26,676 nt of DNA from an uncultured Lachnospiraceae bacterium (lineage in GTDB: Bacteria > Bacillota > Clostridia > Lachnospirales > Lachnospiraceae). A model generated the notes under the pieces. The model saw only the letters and a list, made by a program, of their open reading frames with translations, was not told the origin of the DNA and did not search any database. A program made the translations under genes and the position numbers. Below are positions 15,068 to 23,036 of this stretch, in pieces (positions within the stretch are counted from its first letter, which is position 1; each line of letters begins with the position of its first letter). The DNA lies in NCBI GenBank assembly GCA_934402515.1, contig CAKRTZ010000030.1:1-26676 (forward strand), written 5' to 3'.

Positions 15068-15542
15068 TAGGATTCTGGTGGGAATCCTTGCGCTTGATGC
15101 CGGAATTCTGGTAAGCGGCGGCGTGTTTTCCGTACTGCTGGCAGTGGGGCTGATTCCGCGCTTTGCTGGAAAGACCCAGACAGCAAAACATATCTGGCTT
15201 TATGAAAATATGGTAGTGCTGGGAACCATCACCGGCTGTATTCTCTCCGTGTTTGAACCCTTCGTGCAGGTGGGAGCCTGGGCAGTGAGCCATTCTGGAT
15301 TCTGGTACGATGTACTTGGGACGGTGATCTGGGTGGTGCTGGTGCTTTACGGACTGTTTGCCGGGATTTTTGTGGGATCCTTGGCAATCGCCATTGCGGA
15401 AATGCTGGACTCGATTCCCATTATGACCAGACGCCTGGGATTCCGCCACGGACTGGGGATCATGGTGACGGCACTGGCTTTTGGCAAACTTGCCGGTTCT
15501 CTTTTTTATTTCGGGTATCGCATTTATGAATCTATTTTGTAA
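15054..15542 (+). CDS. spoVAB: Stage V sporulation protein AB, TTG start
   Basis: Membrane subunit of the SpoVA dipicolinate channel. The 162 residues contain about four hydrophobic segments starting with ISRILVGILALDAGILVSGGVFSVLLAVGLIPR. No ATG fits. TTG at 15054 is chosen because GGGAGGG (15039-15045) lies eight bases before it; a TTG at 15024 is also in frame but has no binding site. The start lies inside the end of spoVAA (14-base overlap), so the two are probably translated together. Confidence 0.88.
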   Translation: MTWISRILVGILALDAGILVSGGVFSVLLAVGLIPRFAGKTQTAKHIWLYENMVVLGTITGCILSVFEPFVQVGAWAVSHSGFWYDVLGTVIWVVLVLYGLFAGIFVGSLAIAIAEMLDSIPIMTRRLGFRHGLGIMVTALAFGKLAGSLFYFGYRIYESIL

Positions 15543-15571
15543 ACAATTTTAAAGTTAGAAAGGATGATCCT

Positions 15572-16060
15572 ATGCAACAAAATCAGGAAAGTTCCAAAGC
15601 AACTGAGGAACAGAAGAAACAACAATATCAGCAGTATGTAAAAGAAGTGACCCCCATGCGAAATATCTGGTGGCAGATGTGTAAGGCATTTGTGGTGGGA
15701 GGACTGATCTGTGTCTTGGGACAGATGATATTAAATGTGGCTACCGGGCAGTTTGGACTGGATGATGAGACAGCAGCCGCCTGGTGTTCCATGATTCTTG
15801 TTTTTCTCAGCGCTCTTTTTACAGGTCTCAATCTCTACCAGAAGCTGGGAACTTTTGCAGGGGCAGGTGCCCTTGTACCCATCACAGGATTTGCCAACTC
15901 GGTATGTGCACCGGCCATCGAATTCCAGAAAGAGGGACAGGTTTTCGGTATCGGGGTAAAAATTTTCACCATTGCGGGACCGGTCATCTTATACGGTATT
16001 TTCACCAGTTGGTGTTTAGGCTTTTTTTATTGGTTGGGCATTATTTTTAGAATTGTTTAA
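15572..16060 (+). CDS. spoVAC: Stage V sporulation protein AC
   Basis: Core subunit of the SpoVA channel; the B. subtilis protein acts as a mechanosensitive channel for dipicolinate release. The 162-residue protein has the typical hydrophilic start, several membrane helices and the highly conserved segment GAGALVPITGFANSVCAPAIEFQKEG (about 99-124). AAAGGATG precedes the ATG. It is separated by 29 bases from spoVAB. In most spore formers spoVAD and spoVAE come next; here the following gene encodes an unrelated PocR-domain protein with its own promoter. Confidence 0.93.
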   Translation: MQQNQESSKATEEQKKQQYQQYVKEVTPMRNIWWQMCKAFVVGGLICVLGQMILNVATGQFGLDDETAAAWCSMILVFLSALFTGLNLYQKLGTFAGAGALVPITGFANSVCAPAIEFQKEGQVFGIGVKIFTIAGPVILYGIFTSWCLGFFYWLGIIFRIV

Positions 16061-16061
16061 C

Positions 16062-16090
16062 TTGTTATGCATTAGAGAATTTGGTATAAT
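16062..16090 (+). promoter_or_regulatory. Sigma-A promoter of the PocR-domain gene
   Basis: The -35 TTGTTA (16062-16067), a 17-base spacer and a perfect -10 TATAAT (16085-16090) lie between spoVAC and the next gene, giving a leader of about 50 bases. Confidence 0.65.
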
Positions 16091-16148
16091 ATTGTCAGTA
16101 AATGATAGAAATTCTTAAGCGTATTCGTAGCGCAGAAATGGGGCCATT

Positions 16149-16955
16149 ATGAGGATACAGGACTTTACTGACATGGAACAATTTGAGAAAATTATGGCAA
16201 ACTGGGCAGCAGCCACAGGACTGGCCACTGTTGCAGTGGGGGCAGACGGAGAATATATTTCTCAATGTTATAACTTTACCGATTTCTGCATTAAGTACAC
16301 CAGAGGAAGTGAAGAAGGAAAGAAACGCTGTGAGAAGTGTGACCGGGAAGGAACCGGTGTATACCCCTGTCATGCAGGACTGATTGACTTTGAAATTGAT
16401 CTGGTTGTAAATGGAGAAAAGGTTGGCTCTGTGATCGGGGGACAGGTGCTTCCTGACAATCCGGATCCGGAGAAATTTAAGAAAGTGGCAAAGGAGATCG
16501 GAGTCAATGAGGACGAGTATCTGGAAGCCCTGAAAAAGGTAAATGTGCGCAGCAAGGAACAGGTTACAGCCTCTGCCAATCTTTTGGGACAGACTCTGAA
16601 CTATTTTATTAATGCAGAGTATGATGTCAAAACCAATAAAAATAACAATCACCAGTTATTACAGCAGCTCACCGAAGGTGTAATGCAGTGTGAGGAAAAA
16701 GTGAATGAAATCCAGCAGGCTGCGTCCCAGCTTAACGCCATTGAGCGGAAACAGAACATTCTGGCACTCAATGCAAGAATTGAGGCAGCAAGAGTAGGTG
16801 AGGCTGGTAAAGGCTTTGCAGTGGTTGCCGGAGAAGTTGGTGACCTGGCAAGAGACATCCGTGAGTTAAATACCTCCATTGCGGAGACGGTAGGAGAGAT
16901 TTCCAAGCTGATTCATAACATGACCAAGAATGATATATTGGAAGATGACAAGTAA
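16149..16955 (+). CDS. Soluble PocR sensor protein with a miniature chemoreceptor tip
   Basis: 268 residues without a membrane segment. Residues about 5-155 are a PocR sensory domain: ATGLATVAVGADGEYIS, NFTDFC, cysteines C47, C61-xx-C64 and C74, YPCHAGLIDFEIDLVVNGE and VGSVIGGQVLPD. PocR domains bind small organic ligands and control, for example, propanediol use. Residues about 180-258 match the hairpin tip of methyl-accepting chemotaxis proteins (NILALNARIEAARVGEAGKGFAVVAGEVGDLARDI). There is no HAMP domain and the helices are far shorter than in a normal receptor. The start codon has only a weak GGGG site. It has its own promoter and a terminator-like hairpin after it. It could present a signal to CheA/CheW or to another partner; which one is unknown. 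Confidence 0.85.
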   Translation: MRIQDFTDMEQFEKIMANWAAATGLATVAVGADGEYISQCYNFTDFCIKYTRGSEEGKKRCEKCDREGTGVYPCHAGLIDFEIDLVVNGEKVGSVIGGQVLPDNPDPEKFKKVAKEIGVNEDEYLEALKKVNVRSKEQVTASANLLGQTLNYFINAEYDVKTNKNNNHQLLQQLTEGVMQCEEKVNEIQQAASQLNAIERKQNILALNARIEAARVGEAGKGFAVVAGEVGDLARDIRELNTSIAETVGEISKLIHNMTKNDILEDDK

Positions 16956-16983
16956 TAAAATAAAAGAAATGGTTTAACAGAAT

Positions 16984-17015
16984 AGGGCATCTACGAAAGG
17001 TAGGTGCCCTGTTTT
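16984..17015 (+). terminator. Terminator-like hairpin between the PocR and M15 genes
   Basis: AGGGCATCTAC (16984-16994) pairs with GTAGGTGCCCT (17000-17010) across a five-base loop (one GT pair), followed by GTTTT. The T run is short. It ends 15 bases before the next start codon. Confidence 0.65.
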
Positions 17016-17030
17016 CGTGGGAAAGGGAAC

Positions 17031-17888
17031 ATGAAAAAGAAACGGTTTCTGGCGCAGATATTTCTGACAGTGGGTCTGCTCACCGGATGCGGCCTGCCTT
17101 CAGCTACATATGAAAGTAAAGAGACCACAGAGGAGGCAGTCGAAGAGGAGAGTTTCGGATGGGAAACCCTGCAGGAGGAAACCCTGAACCAGGAAGAAAC
17201 CCAAACGACAGATCTGTCACAAAACACAATCCCGCAGATAAAAGAATGCCTGGCAGGGGCGACAGTAAATGTGACAGAACTGTCAGATGTAGAGCTGCAA
17301 CAGCTTTTTTATGATTATGAAATCCTGCCGGAAGATGAAATTTTCCAACGCATCAATGGCTGCTCCTATCAGGAAAATGATAACATCCCGTTGGAGGATC
17401 TGCGTTATGTGAGAGTGCTGTACTATGGCTTTGACGGAGCGACCCATGTGGGAGAACTGATCGTGAACCGGGAGATTGAAGAGGATATATTGGAAATCTT
17501 CTATGAACTGTATCAGGCGCAGTATCCCATCGAGCGGATGGAACTGGTGGATGATTATGGCGGAGACGATGAGAAATCCATGGCAGCCAACAACACCTCT
17601 GCTTTTAACTATCGGACCATCAGTGGCACTTCCAGGCTGTCCAATCACAGCTACGGGAAAGCCATTGACTTAAATCCTTTTTACAATCCCTATGTGTACA
17701 CTTCAAAGGATGGGCAGTTTCACTGTGAACCTGCAGAGGCTGTAGAATATGGGGATCGAAGCGGAGATTTTCCCCATAAGATCGATCATGGGGATCTGGC
17801 ATGGAAACTTTTTACCGACCACGGCTTTGACTGGGGCGGTGACTGGAATACAAGAAAAGACTATCAACATTTTGAAAAGACAGAATAA
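17031..17888 (+). CDS. M15-family peptidoglycan peptidase lipoprotein
   Basis: A cell-wall peptidase anchored outside the membrane. The signal peptide ends in the lipobox LLTGC with Cys20. An acidic, low-complexity linker follows (about 30-70). The catalytic domain has the M15 zinc motif SNHSYGKAID (H206, D213) and the C-terminal H280 in YQHFEK. This fits the VanY/CwlK-like M15 group that cuts D-Ala-D-Ala or L-Ala-D-Glu bonds in stem peptides; the exact bond cannot be told from sequence. The ATG at 17031 is chosen because it begins the signal peptide; the frame is open to 17004, inside the hairpin. The 285-residue protein lies 15 bases ahead of the GH3 gene, so the two are probably co-transcribed. 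Confidence 0.87.
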   Translation: MKKKRFLAQIFLTVGLLTGCGLPSATYESKETTEEAVEEESFGWETLQEETLNQEETQTTDLSQNTIPQIKECLAGATVNVTELSDVELQQLFYDYEILPEDEIFQRINGCSYQENDNIPLEDLRYVRVLYYGFDGATHVGELIVNREIEEDILEIFYELYQAQYPIERMELVDDYGGDDEKSMAANNTSAFNYRTISGTSRLSNHSYGKAIDLNPFYNPYVYTSKDGQFHCEPAEAVEYGDRSGDFPHKIDHGDLAWKLFTDHGFDWGGDWNTRKDYQHFEKTE

Positions 17889-17903
17889 CAAGGAGCACGT
17901 TTT

Positions 17904-19931
17904 ATGAGAAACAGAAAATCAATGGTTGCCCTGCTATTAGCTCTCACTCTGGTGGCAACAGCCTGCGGAAGCCAGAAACAGGACGCTGCGGCAGAGGATG
18001 TGGTGGTATCTGCGGAGCAGGCACTGACGGAGAGCACCCAGGATGCGGAAGATACCGCAGAACAGGAAGCGGAATCAAACGAACCGGGAGCACCGGATAC
18101 CAGCGTTTATATGGATGCTTCCCAGGATGTGGAGGTGCGCATTGAAGCGCTCCTCTCCCAGATGACCCTGGAGGAGAAGGCAGCCCAGATGGTACAGCCG
18201 GAGCAGAACGGACTGGACCCGGAAGATGTGAAAAAGTACGGAATCGGTTCCGTGCTCAGTGGAGGCGGTTCGGCACCGGTTTCCGGCAACACCATGGAGG
18301 ATTGGGAGAACCGAATCAATGAACTGAAACAGGCAGCCGTGGAGAGCCGTCTGGGAATTCCTCTGCTTTATGGCGTGGATGCGGTGCATGGAAACAATAA
18401 TATTTACGGAACTACTGTATTTCCCCACAATATTGCCCTGGGAGCCGCCAACGACGAGCAGCTGATGACACAGATCGGCGAGGTGGTGGCAGAAGAGGTA
18501 CGTGCTGCGGGAGTGCAGTGGACCTTTGCACCTACCCTGGGAAATGCCCAGAATGAACGGTGGGGACGCACCTACGAGTGCTTCAATGAGGACGCCGGGG
18601 AGGTGGCCAAACTGGGAGCAGCCTATATCCGTGGCCTGCAGGGAGAGAAGGGAACAGAAAACTATCTGGATGAAAATCATGTTCTGGCATGTGCCAAGCA
18701 TTACATCGGAGAAGGCTATACGGAAGATGGCGTAAACCAGGGCAATGTGGATATGACGGCGGAGGAGTTTGATGCCCTTATGGACAGTGGCTTGTTAGAC
18801 CCATACACAGCAGCACTGGATGAAGGCGTACTCACCGTGATGATCTCCTACAACAGTGTGGATGGAGTGAAATGTCATGAGAATAAGCATTTGATCCAGG
18901 AGGTCTTAAAGGACGAACTGGGCTTCCGGGGGTTGGTGGTCAGCGATTATAACGCCATTCAACAGACCAGCGGAAAGAACTATAAGGATCAGGTGCGCCT
19001 TTCTCTGGATGCCGGTGTCGATCTGTTTATGGAGCCTTATAACTGGCAGGACTGCATGCAGGCTATCATTGCTCTGGCGGAAAATGGGGACATCTCCATG
19101 GAACGGGTGGATGATGCGGTGAGCCGTATCCTGCGGGTAAAGTTTGAGGCAGGCATGTTTGAGGAGGAAATCGGCGGAGCCCACGAGAAAGAATTGGTGG
19201 AACAGGTAGGCTGTGAGGAACATCGGGATCTGGCAAGGCAGGCTGTCCGGGAATCCCTGGTATTATTAAAAAATGATACCGTAAATGGAACCTCCGCCCT
19301 GGACGATTTAAATCAGGCAAAAAATATTCAGGTATCCGGACAGAAGGCTTACGACATGGGTGCCCAGTGCGGCGGATGGACCATCTCCTGGCAGGGACAA
19401 AACGGAAAGATCACAAAGGGAACCACCATTATTGAAGGAATTGCAGAGGTGACGGCAGGCCGGGAGCTGAAGCTGACCCACGATGTCACCGGAGTGGTGA
19501 ATGAAGAGGCAGATGCCCTGATGGTAGTCGTAGGAGAAGAGCCCTATGCGGAGACAGACGGCGACAGAACTGCCGGGACGCTGGTGCTTTCTGCAAAGGA
19601 TCAGGAGGTTCTGAAAGCTGTCCGGGAATCACTGGAGCAACGGAAAGACCGAATCCCCGTGGTGGCGGTGATTGTGGCTGGACGTCCCTTAGATCTGACG
19701 GAATATCAGGATCTGTTTGACGGTATCGTGATGGCATGGCTGCCCGGAACAGAGGGAGCCGGCGTGGCGGATGTATTGTTTGGCGATTATGAGTTCCAGG
19801 GAACCATGCCGGTGACCTGGCTGAAGGATATGGAGGATCTGCCGGCCATCATGGAAGCAGACCTCAAAGGAACCCAGGTTGATCCGCAGCTTGTGCTTTA
19901 TGAAAGAGGAACAGGGCTGCGTAAGCAATAA
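17904..19931 (+). CDS. GH3 beta-glucosidase-type lipoprotein
   Basis: Extracellular, membrane-anchored glycoside hydrolase of family 3. The signal peptide ends in VATAC with Cys21, then an acidic linker rich in A, E, D and T (about 25-70). The catalytic barrel shows RWGRTYECFNEDAGEVAKLGAAYIRGLQ, CAKHYIGEGYTEDGVNQG and the nucleophile D348 in VVSDYNAI. A GH3 C-terminal alpha/beta sandwich follows. There is no fibronectin-like or PA14 domain. At 675 residues it resembles exo-beta-glucanases and beta-glucosidases rather than the shorter NagZ enzymes. AAGGAG lies ten bases upstream of the ATG. With the preceding M15 lipoprotein it may act on cell-wall or plant glycans; the substrate is not known. 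Confidence 0.9.
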   Translation: MRNRKSMVALLLALTLVATACGSQKQDAAAEDVVVSAEQALTESTQDAEDTAEQEAESNEPGAPDTSVYMDASQDVEVRIEALLSQMTLEEKAAQMVQPEQNGLDPEDVKKYGIGSVLSGGGSAPVSGNTMEDWENRINELKQAAVESRLGIPLLYGVDAVHGNNNIYGTTVFPHNIALGAANDEQLMTQIGEVVAEEVRAAGVQWTFAPTLGNAQNERWGRTYECFNEDAGEVAKLGAAYIRGLQGEKGTENYLDENHVLACAKHYIGEGYTEDGVNQGNVDMTAEEFDALMDSGLLDPYTAALDEGVLTVMISYNSVDGVKCHENKHLIQEVLKDELGFRGLVVSDYNAIQQTSGKNYKDQVRLSLDAGVDLFMEPYNWQDCMQAIIALAENGDISMERVDDAVSRILRVKFEAGMFEEEIGGAHEKELVEQVGCEEHRDLARQAVRESLVLLKNDTVNGTSALDDLNQAKNIQVSGQKAYDMGAQCGGWTISWQGQNGKITKGTTIIEGIAEVTAGRELKLTHDVTGVVNEEADALMVVVGEEPYAETDGDRTAGTLVLSAKDQEVLKAVRESLEQRKDRIPVVAVIVAGRPLDLTEYQDLFDGIVMAWLPGTEGAGVADVLFGDYEFQGTMPVTWLKDMEDLPAIMEADLKGTQVDPQLVLYERGTGLRKQ

Positions 19932-19966
19932 AAGGCAATAGGAGGAAAATCAAGGATGAAATTTCA

Positions 19967-20113
19967 TTGACAATAATTGAGAAAGCCATGGAGCTGTTGA
20001 AAGCCAATCAGGACAAGCTGCACGAACTTGCCAAGTATCTCTATGAAAAAGAAACCATTACCGGCGAGGAGTTCATGCAGATCCTGAATCAGAAAACGAA
20101 AACTAAAGATTAG
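19967..20113 (+). pseudogene. Orphan fragment matching the C-terminus of FtsH
   Basis: The frame ending at 20113 reads TIIEKAMELLKANQDKLHELAKYLYEKETITGEEFMQIL followed by a short basic tail. This is the C-terminal helical signature of the FtsH membrane protease (the EKETITGEEFM segment is diagnostic). No AAA or protease domain precedes it: the frame is closed by a stop at 19922-19924 and the GH3 gene ends just before. TTG at 19967 or ATG at 19988 could start a 48- or 41-residue peptide. An AGGAGG at 19940-19945 precedes an ATG (19956) in another frame that stops after four codons. The stop overlaps the convergent bsh stop. It is most likely a remnant of a lost ftsH copy. Confidence 0.65.
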
Positions 20114-21090
20114 TTCTGCATGAAAATCTGTTCTTTATCTAACAGAGGATAGCAGATTAACTGTTCACTCACCAGGTTCTCGTGGTTTAAATCCACCGCG
20201 TTGACCTGGTGATTTTCGTAGGTGGTGTAATAGAAGATGCCCTTTGTCACGTTGCAGCAGCTGGTATACAGGGTAATCTCATACTTGCCCTCTGCCACCT
20301 CGCAGCAGCCTCTCTGCTGATCTACCGAGCCTAAAATGTGGAAAAACTGACTGACACTTTCAGCCTCGCTGACCCCGGATTTGGAGTTTAACTTCGTAAA
20401 GCACACCCGGACGAAACGGGAGGAAGAAGATAGGTCGCCGGGAAGTCCCAGAGCGCCCATTCCCCGGCTGTAAGTGGAAAGTTCCAACTGATCGGAAAAA
20501 GTATTTTCCGGCTGTCTGGGAGAGAGATGGCGGTAGTTGTTTAAGTTAAATAACTGCAAGGGGAAAGGGGGATTGTTGGTGAGCGCCCCCACCGGATTGT
20601 CATAGATCATCAGACCCTCTGCAACGCTTTCCACGGTAATCGCCTCGTCCTTATCGGCAATCAGCCAGTGGAGCTGTGCCAGAGGCAGGTCAGGGCGGAA
20701 GGGCGTGTTAATCAGATTCATTTTTTCAAGTTTTTCCCGTGCTTCCCTTACGCTGGCACATTGCCCCAGAATCCAGGGAATCAATTCATACTGGGCGATG
20801 TTGTCTGTGCTTTCATCGGCAACCGCATCGTGGTACACCGCATTTCCCACGAAGTTCAGCCCGGCGATGCCTAAGCCTTTCTCATTATAGGCATCATAAT
20901 ACAGGGGATAGTTGTCCATGACACAGGCCATGCCGATGATGGCGTAGTGATTGTTCATCACCGGCTGGTGATGGAAGGTAAAAGGAAAATTCCGGGGAGT
21001 AATGGTGATCTGATCGCCGTAGGAAAATTCATAGTCCAGGGTTCGCCCCATATAAAAATCTTTGGTCTGATAAGTGACTGCTGTACACAT
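20110..21090 (-). CDS. bsh: Bile salt hydrolase (choloylglycine hydrolase family)
   Basis: N-terminal nucleophile hydrolase that removes glycine or taurine from conjugated bile acids. After removal of Met the protein starts with the catalytic Cys2 (MCTAVTY). R16 and D19 (GRTLDYE), N79 (GIAGLNF), N172/N173 (ALTNNPPF) and R225/R228 (SSSSRFVR) occupy the expected active-site positions. NEKGLGIAGLNFVGNAVY favours bile salts over penicillin V. The length of 326 residues is typical. The frame extends 25 codons upstream, but the ATG at 21090 is certain because Cys must be residue 2 and AAAGGAGG lies ten bases before it. It follows pckA on the same strand with that gene's terminator between them and no obvious room for a promoter. 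Bile salt hydrolase implies life in an animal gut. Confidence 0.93.
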   Translation of the reverse strand: MCTAVTYQTKDFYMGRTLDYEFSYGDQITITPRNFPFTFHHQPVMNNHYAIIGMACVMDNYPLYYDAYNEKGLGIAGLNFVGNAVYHDAVADESTDNIAQYELIPWILGQCASVREAREKLEKMNLINTPFRPDLPLAQLHWLIADKDEAITVESVAEGLMIYDNPVGALTNNPPFPLQLFNLNNYRHLSPRQPENTFSDQLELSTYSRGMGALGLPGDLSSSSRFVRVCFTKLNSKSGVSEAESVSQFFHILGSVDQQRGCCEVAEGKYEITLYTSCCNVTKGIFYYTTYENHQVNAVDLNHENLVSEQLICYPLLDKEQIFMQN

Positions 21091-21115
21091 AAATAGAATA
21101 CCTCCTTTAAGAAGT

Positions 21116-21155
21116 GGGAAAAGAAAGACAGGTGCGTTACCACACCTGTCTTTTT
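21116..21155 (-). terminator. Intrinsic terminator after pckA
   Basis: AAAGACAGGTG (21124-21134) pairs with CACCTGTCTTT (21143-21153) across an eight-base loop. On the minus strand the stem is followed by a T-rich run (TTTCTTTT). The stem is flanked by A and T runs on both sides, so it may also work on the other strand. It ends about ten bases before the bsh ribosome binding site. Confidence 0.85.
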
Positions 21156-21187
21156 CAATGCACATTCATGCATGTTCTTTTGTAGGT

Positions 21188-22792
21188 TTATGCCTGAGGA
21201 CCTGCAGCAACCAGAGCCTTACCAGCATCGTTGCCTTCGTATTTTGCGAAGTTCTTAACGAATCTGGAAGCCAGATCTCTTGCTTTGGTCTCCCACTCAG
21301 CAACATCAGCGTAGGTGTCACGAGGGTCAAGAATTGCAGGATCAACACCAGGAAGCTCGGTAGGAACTTCAAAATCGAAGTGAGGGATCTTCTTGGTAGG
21401 TGCATTTAAGATATCACCATTTAAGATCGCATCGATGATACCACGGGTATCTTTGATGGAGATACGTTTGCCGGTTCCGTTCCATCCGGTATTTACGAGG
21501 TAAGCCTTAGCTCCGCTCTTCTCCATTTTCTTAACTAATTCCTCAGCATATTTGGTAGGATGCAGCTCCAGGAAAGCCTGTCCGAAACATGCGGAGAAAG
21601 TAGGGGTAGGCTCGGTAATTCCACGCTCGGTACCAGCAAGTTTTGCTGTGAAACCAGACAGGAAGTAGTACTGAGTCTGCTCAGGAGTCAGAATAGATAC
21701 AGGAGGCAGTACGCCGAATGCATCTGCGGACAGGAAGATAACGTTCTTAGCTGCCGGTGCAGAAGATACAGGGCGGACAATGTTCTCAATGTGGTTGATA
21801 GGATAGGATACACGGGTGTTCTCGGTAACGCTCTTATCATTGAAATCGATCTTGCCGTTTGCATCCAGAGTTACGTTCTCCAGTAATGCATCACGTTTGA
21901 TTGCATTGTAGATATCAGGCTCGGAATCTTTGTCCAGGTTGATAACCTTTGCGTAGCATCCACCCTCGAAGTTGAATACGCCGTTGTCATCCCAACCGTG
22001 CTCGTCATCACCGATCAACAGACGCTTAGGATCGGTAGAAAGGGTTGTCTTACCTGTTCCGGAAAGACCGAAGAAGATTGCGGTGTTCTCGCCGTTCTTA
22101 TCTGTGTTAGCGGAGCAGTGCATGGAAGCGATGCCCTTTAACGGCAGATAGTAGTTCATCATGGAGAACATACCTTTCTTCATCTCACCACCGTACCAGG
22201 TGTTTACGATAACCTGCTCACGGCTGGTAATATTGAAAGCAACACAGGTCTCAGAGTTCAGACCCAGCTCTTTGTAATTCTCAACTTTTGCCTTGGAAGC
22301 GTTGTAAACAACGAAGTCAGGCTCGAAGTTCTTTAACTCATCCTCGGTAGGACGGATGAACATGTTGGTTACGAAATGTGCCTGCCAAGCTACCTCAACG
22401 ATGAAACGGATAGCCATACGGGTATCTTTGTTTGCACCGCAGAATGCATCAACAACGAACAGTCTCTTGTTGGAAAGCTCTTTCTTAGCGATTTCTTTCA
22501 CTGCAGCCCAAGTTTCCTGAGACATACGATGGTTGTCGTTTTTGTACTCATCGGAAGTCCACCAAACGGTGTCTTTGGAGTTCTCATCTTCAACGATGAA
22601 TTTGTCTTTAGGGGAACGACCTGTGTAGATACCGGTCATTACGTTAACAGCGCCAAGCTCGCTGACCTGTCCTTTTTCATAACCCTCTAATGTGGGTTTG
22701 GTTTCCTCCTCGAATAACATCTCATAAGAAGGATTGTGCACAACTTCTGTGGTTCCGGTAATACCGTACTTGCTTAAATCGATTGTTGCCAT
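21188..22792 (-). CDS. pckA: Phosphoenolpyruvate carboxykinase (ATP)
   Basis: Interconverts oxaloacetate plus ATP with phosphoenolpyruvate, CO2 and ADP; in gut anaerobes it often runs in the carboxylating direction. The 534-residue protein has the ATP-binding loop GLSGTGKTTLS (around residue 240-250), DDEHGWDD for metal and nucleotide binding, WYGGEMKKGMFSMMNYYLPL, and the substrate arginine segment GRSPKDKF near residue 60. The ATG at 22792 has AAGAGG eight bases upstream and begins MATIDLSKYGI; the frame extends 15 codons further without support. Codon use is strongly biased (GTT, AAG, GAA), suggesting high expression. A strong promoter and a 5' hairpin precede it and a terminator follows. 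Confidence 0.96.
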   Translation of the reverse strand: MATIDLSKYGITGTTEVVHNPSYEMLFEEETKPTLEGYEKGQVSELGAVNVMTGIYTGRSPKDKFIVEDENSKDTVWWTSDEYKNDNHRMSQETWAAVKEIAKKELSNKRLFVVDAFCGANKDTRMAIRFIVEVAWQAHFVTNMFIRPTEDELKNFEPDFVVYNASKAKVENYKELGLNSETCVAFNITSREQVIVNTWYGGEMKKGMFSMMNYYLPLKGIASMHCSANTDKNGENTAIFFGLSGTGKTTLSTDPKRLLIGDDEHGWDDNGVFNFEGGCYAKVINLDKDSEPDIYNAIKRDALLENVTLDANGKIDFNDKSVTENTRVSYPINHIENIVRPVSSAPAAKNVIFLSADAFGVLPPVSILTPEQTQYYFLSGFTAKLAGTERGITEPTPTFSACFGQAFLELHPTKYAEELVKKMEKSGAKAYLVNTGWNGTGKRISIKDTRGIIDAILNGDILNAPTKKIPHFDFEVPTELPGVDPAILDPRDTYADVAEWETKARDLASRFVKNFAKYEGNDAGKALVAAGPQA

Positions 22793-22859
22793 CTTATAAA
22801 CCTCTTTCCTTTCTATAGTAATATGCAATAGCCGCAAATGCGGACCTTACGATATTTAT

Positions 22860-22884
22860 GAGAAACTGGACATTCCAACTTCTC
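22860..22884 (-). other. Hairpin at the 5' end of the pckA mRNA
   Basis: An 11-bp stem (22860-22870 with 22874-22884, two GT pairs) with a three-base loop lies right at the expected start of the pckA transcript. A second small inverted repeat, CCGCA/TGCGG, follows at 22832-22843. Such 5' hairpins stabilise mRNAs. Confidence 0.5.
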
Positions 22885-22892
22885 CTATCCCC

Positions 22893-22920
22893 ATTATACA
22901 TAGTTAAGGCATAAAATCAA
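22893..22920 (-). promoter_or_regulatory. Promoter of pckA
   Basis: On the minus strand the -35 TTGATT (22915-22920), a 16-base spacer and a perfect -10 TATAAT (22893-22898) precede the pckA leader of about 95 bases. The divergent gene at 23037 has only a weak candidate -10 (TATGAT, 22987-22992). Confidence 0.65.
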
Positions 22921-23036
22921 TAAAAAATTCGTTAAATTATTAGCAAGAACCGGTAAAAAACAGTAGGTAAACCGGGGAAATCATGCTATGATAGTCAGGT
23001 AAATCAATAGGAATTACAGAAAGGAAAGATGAACGA

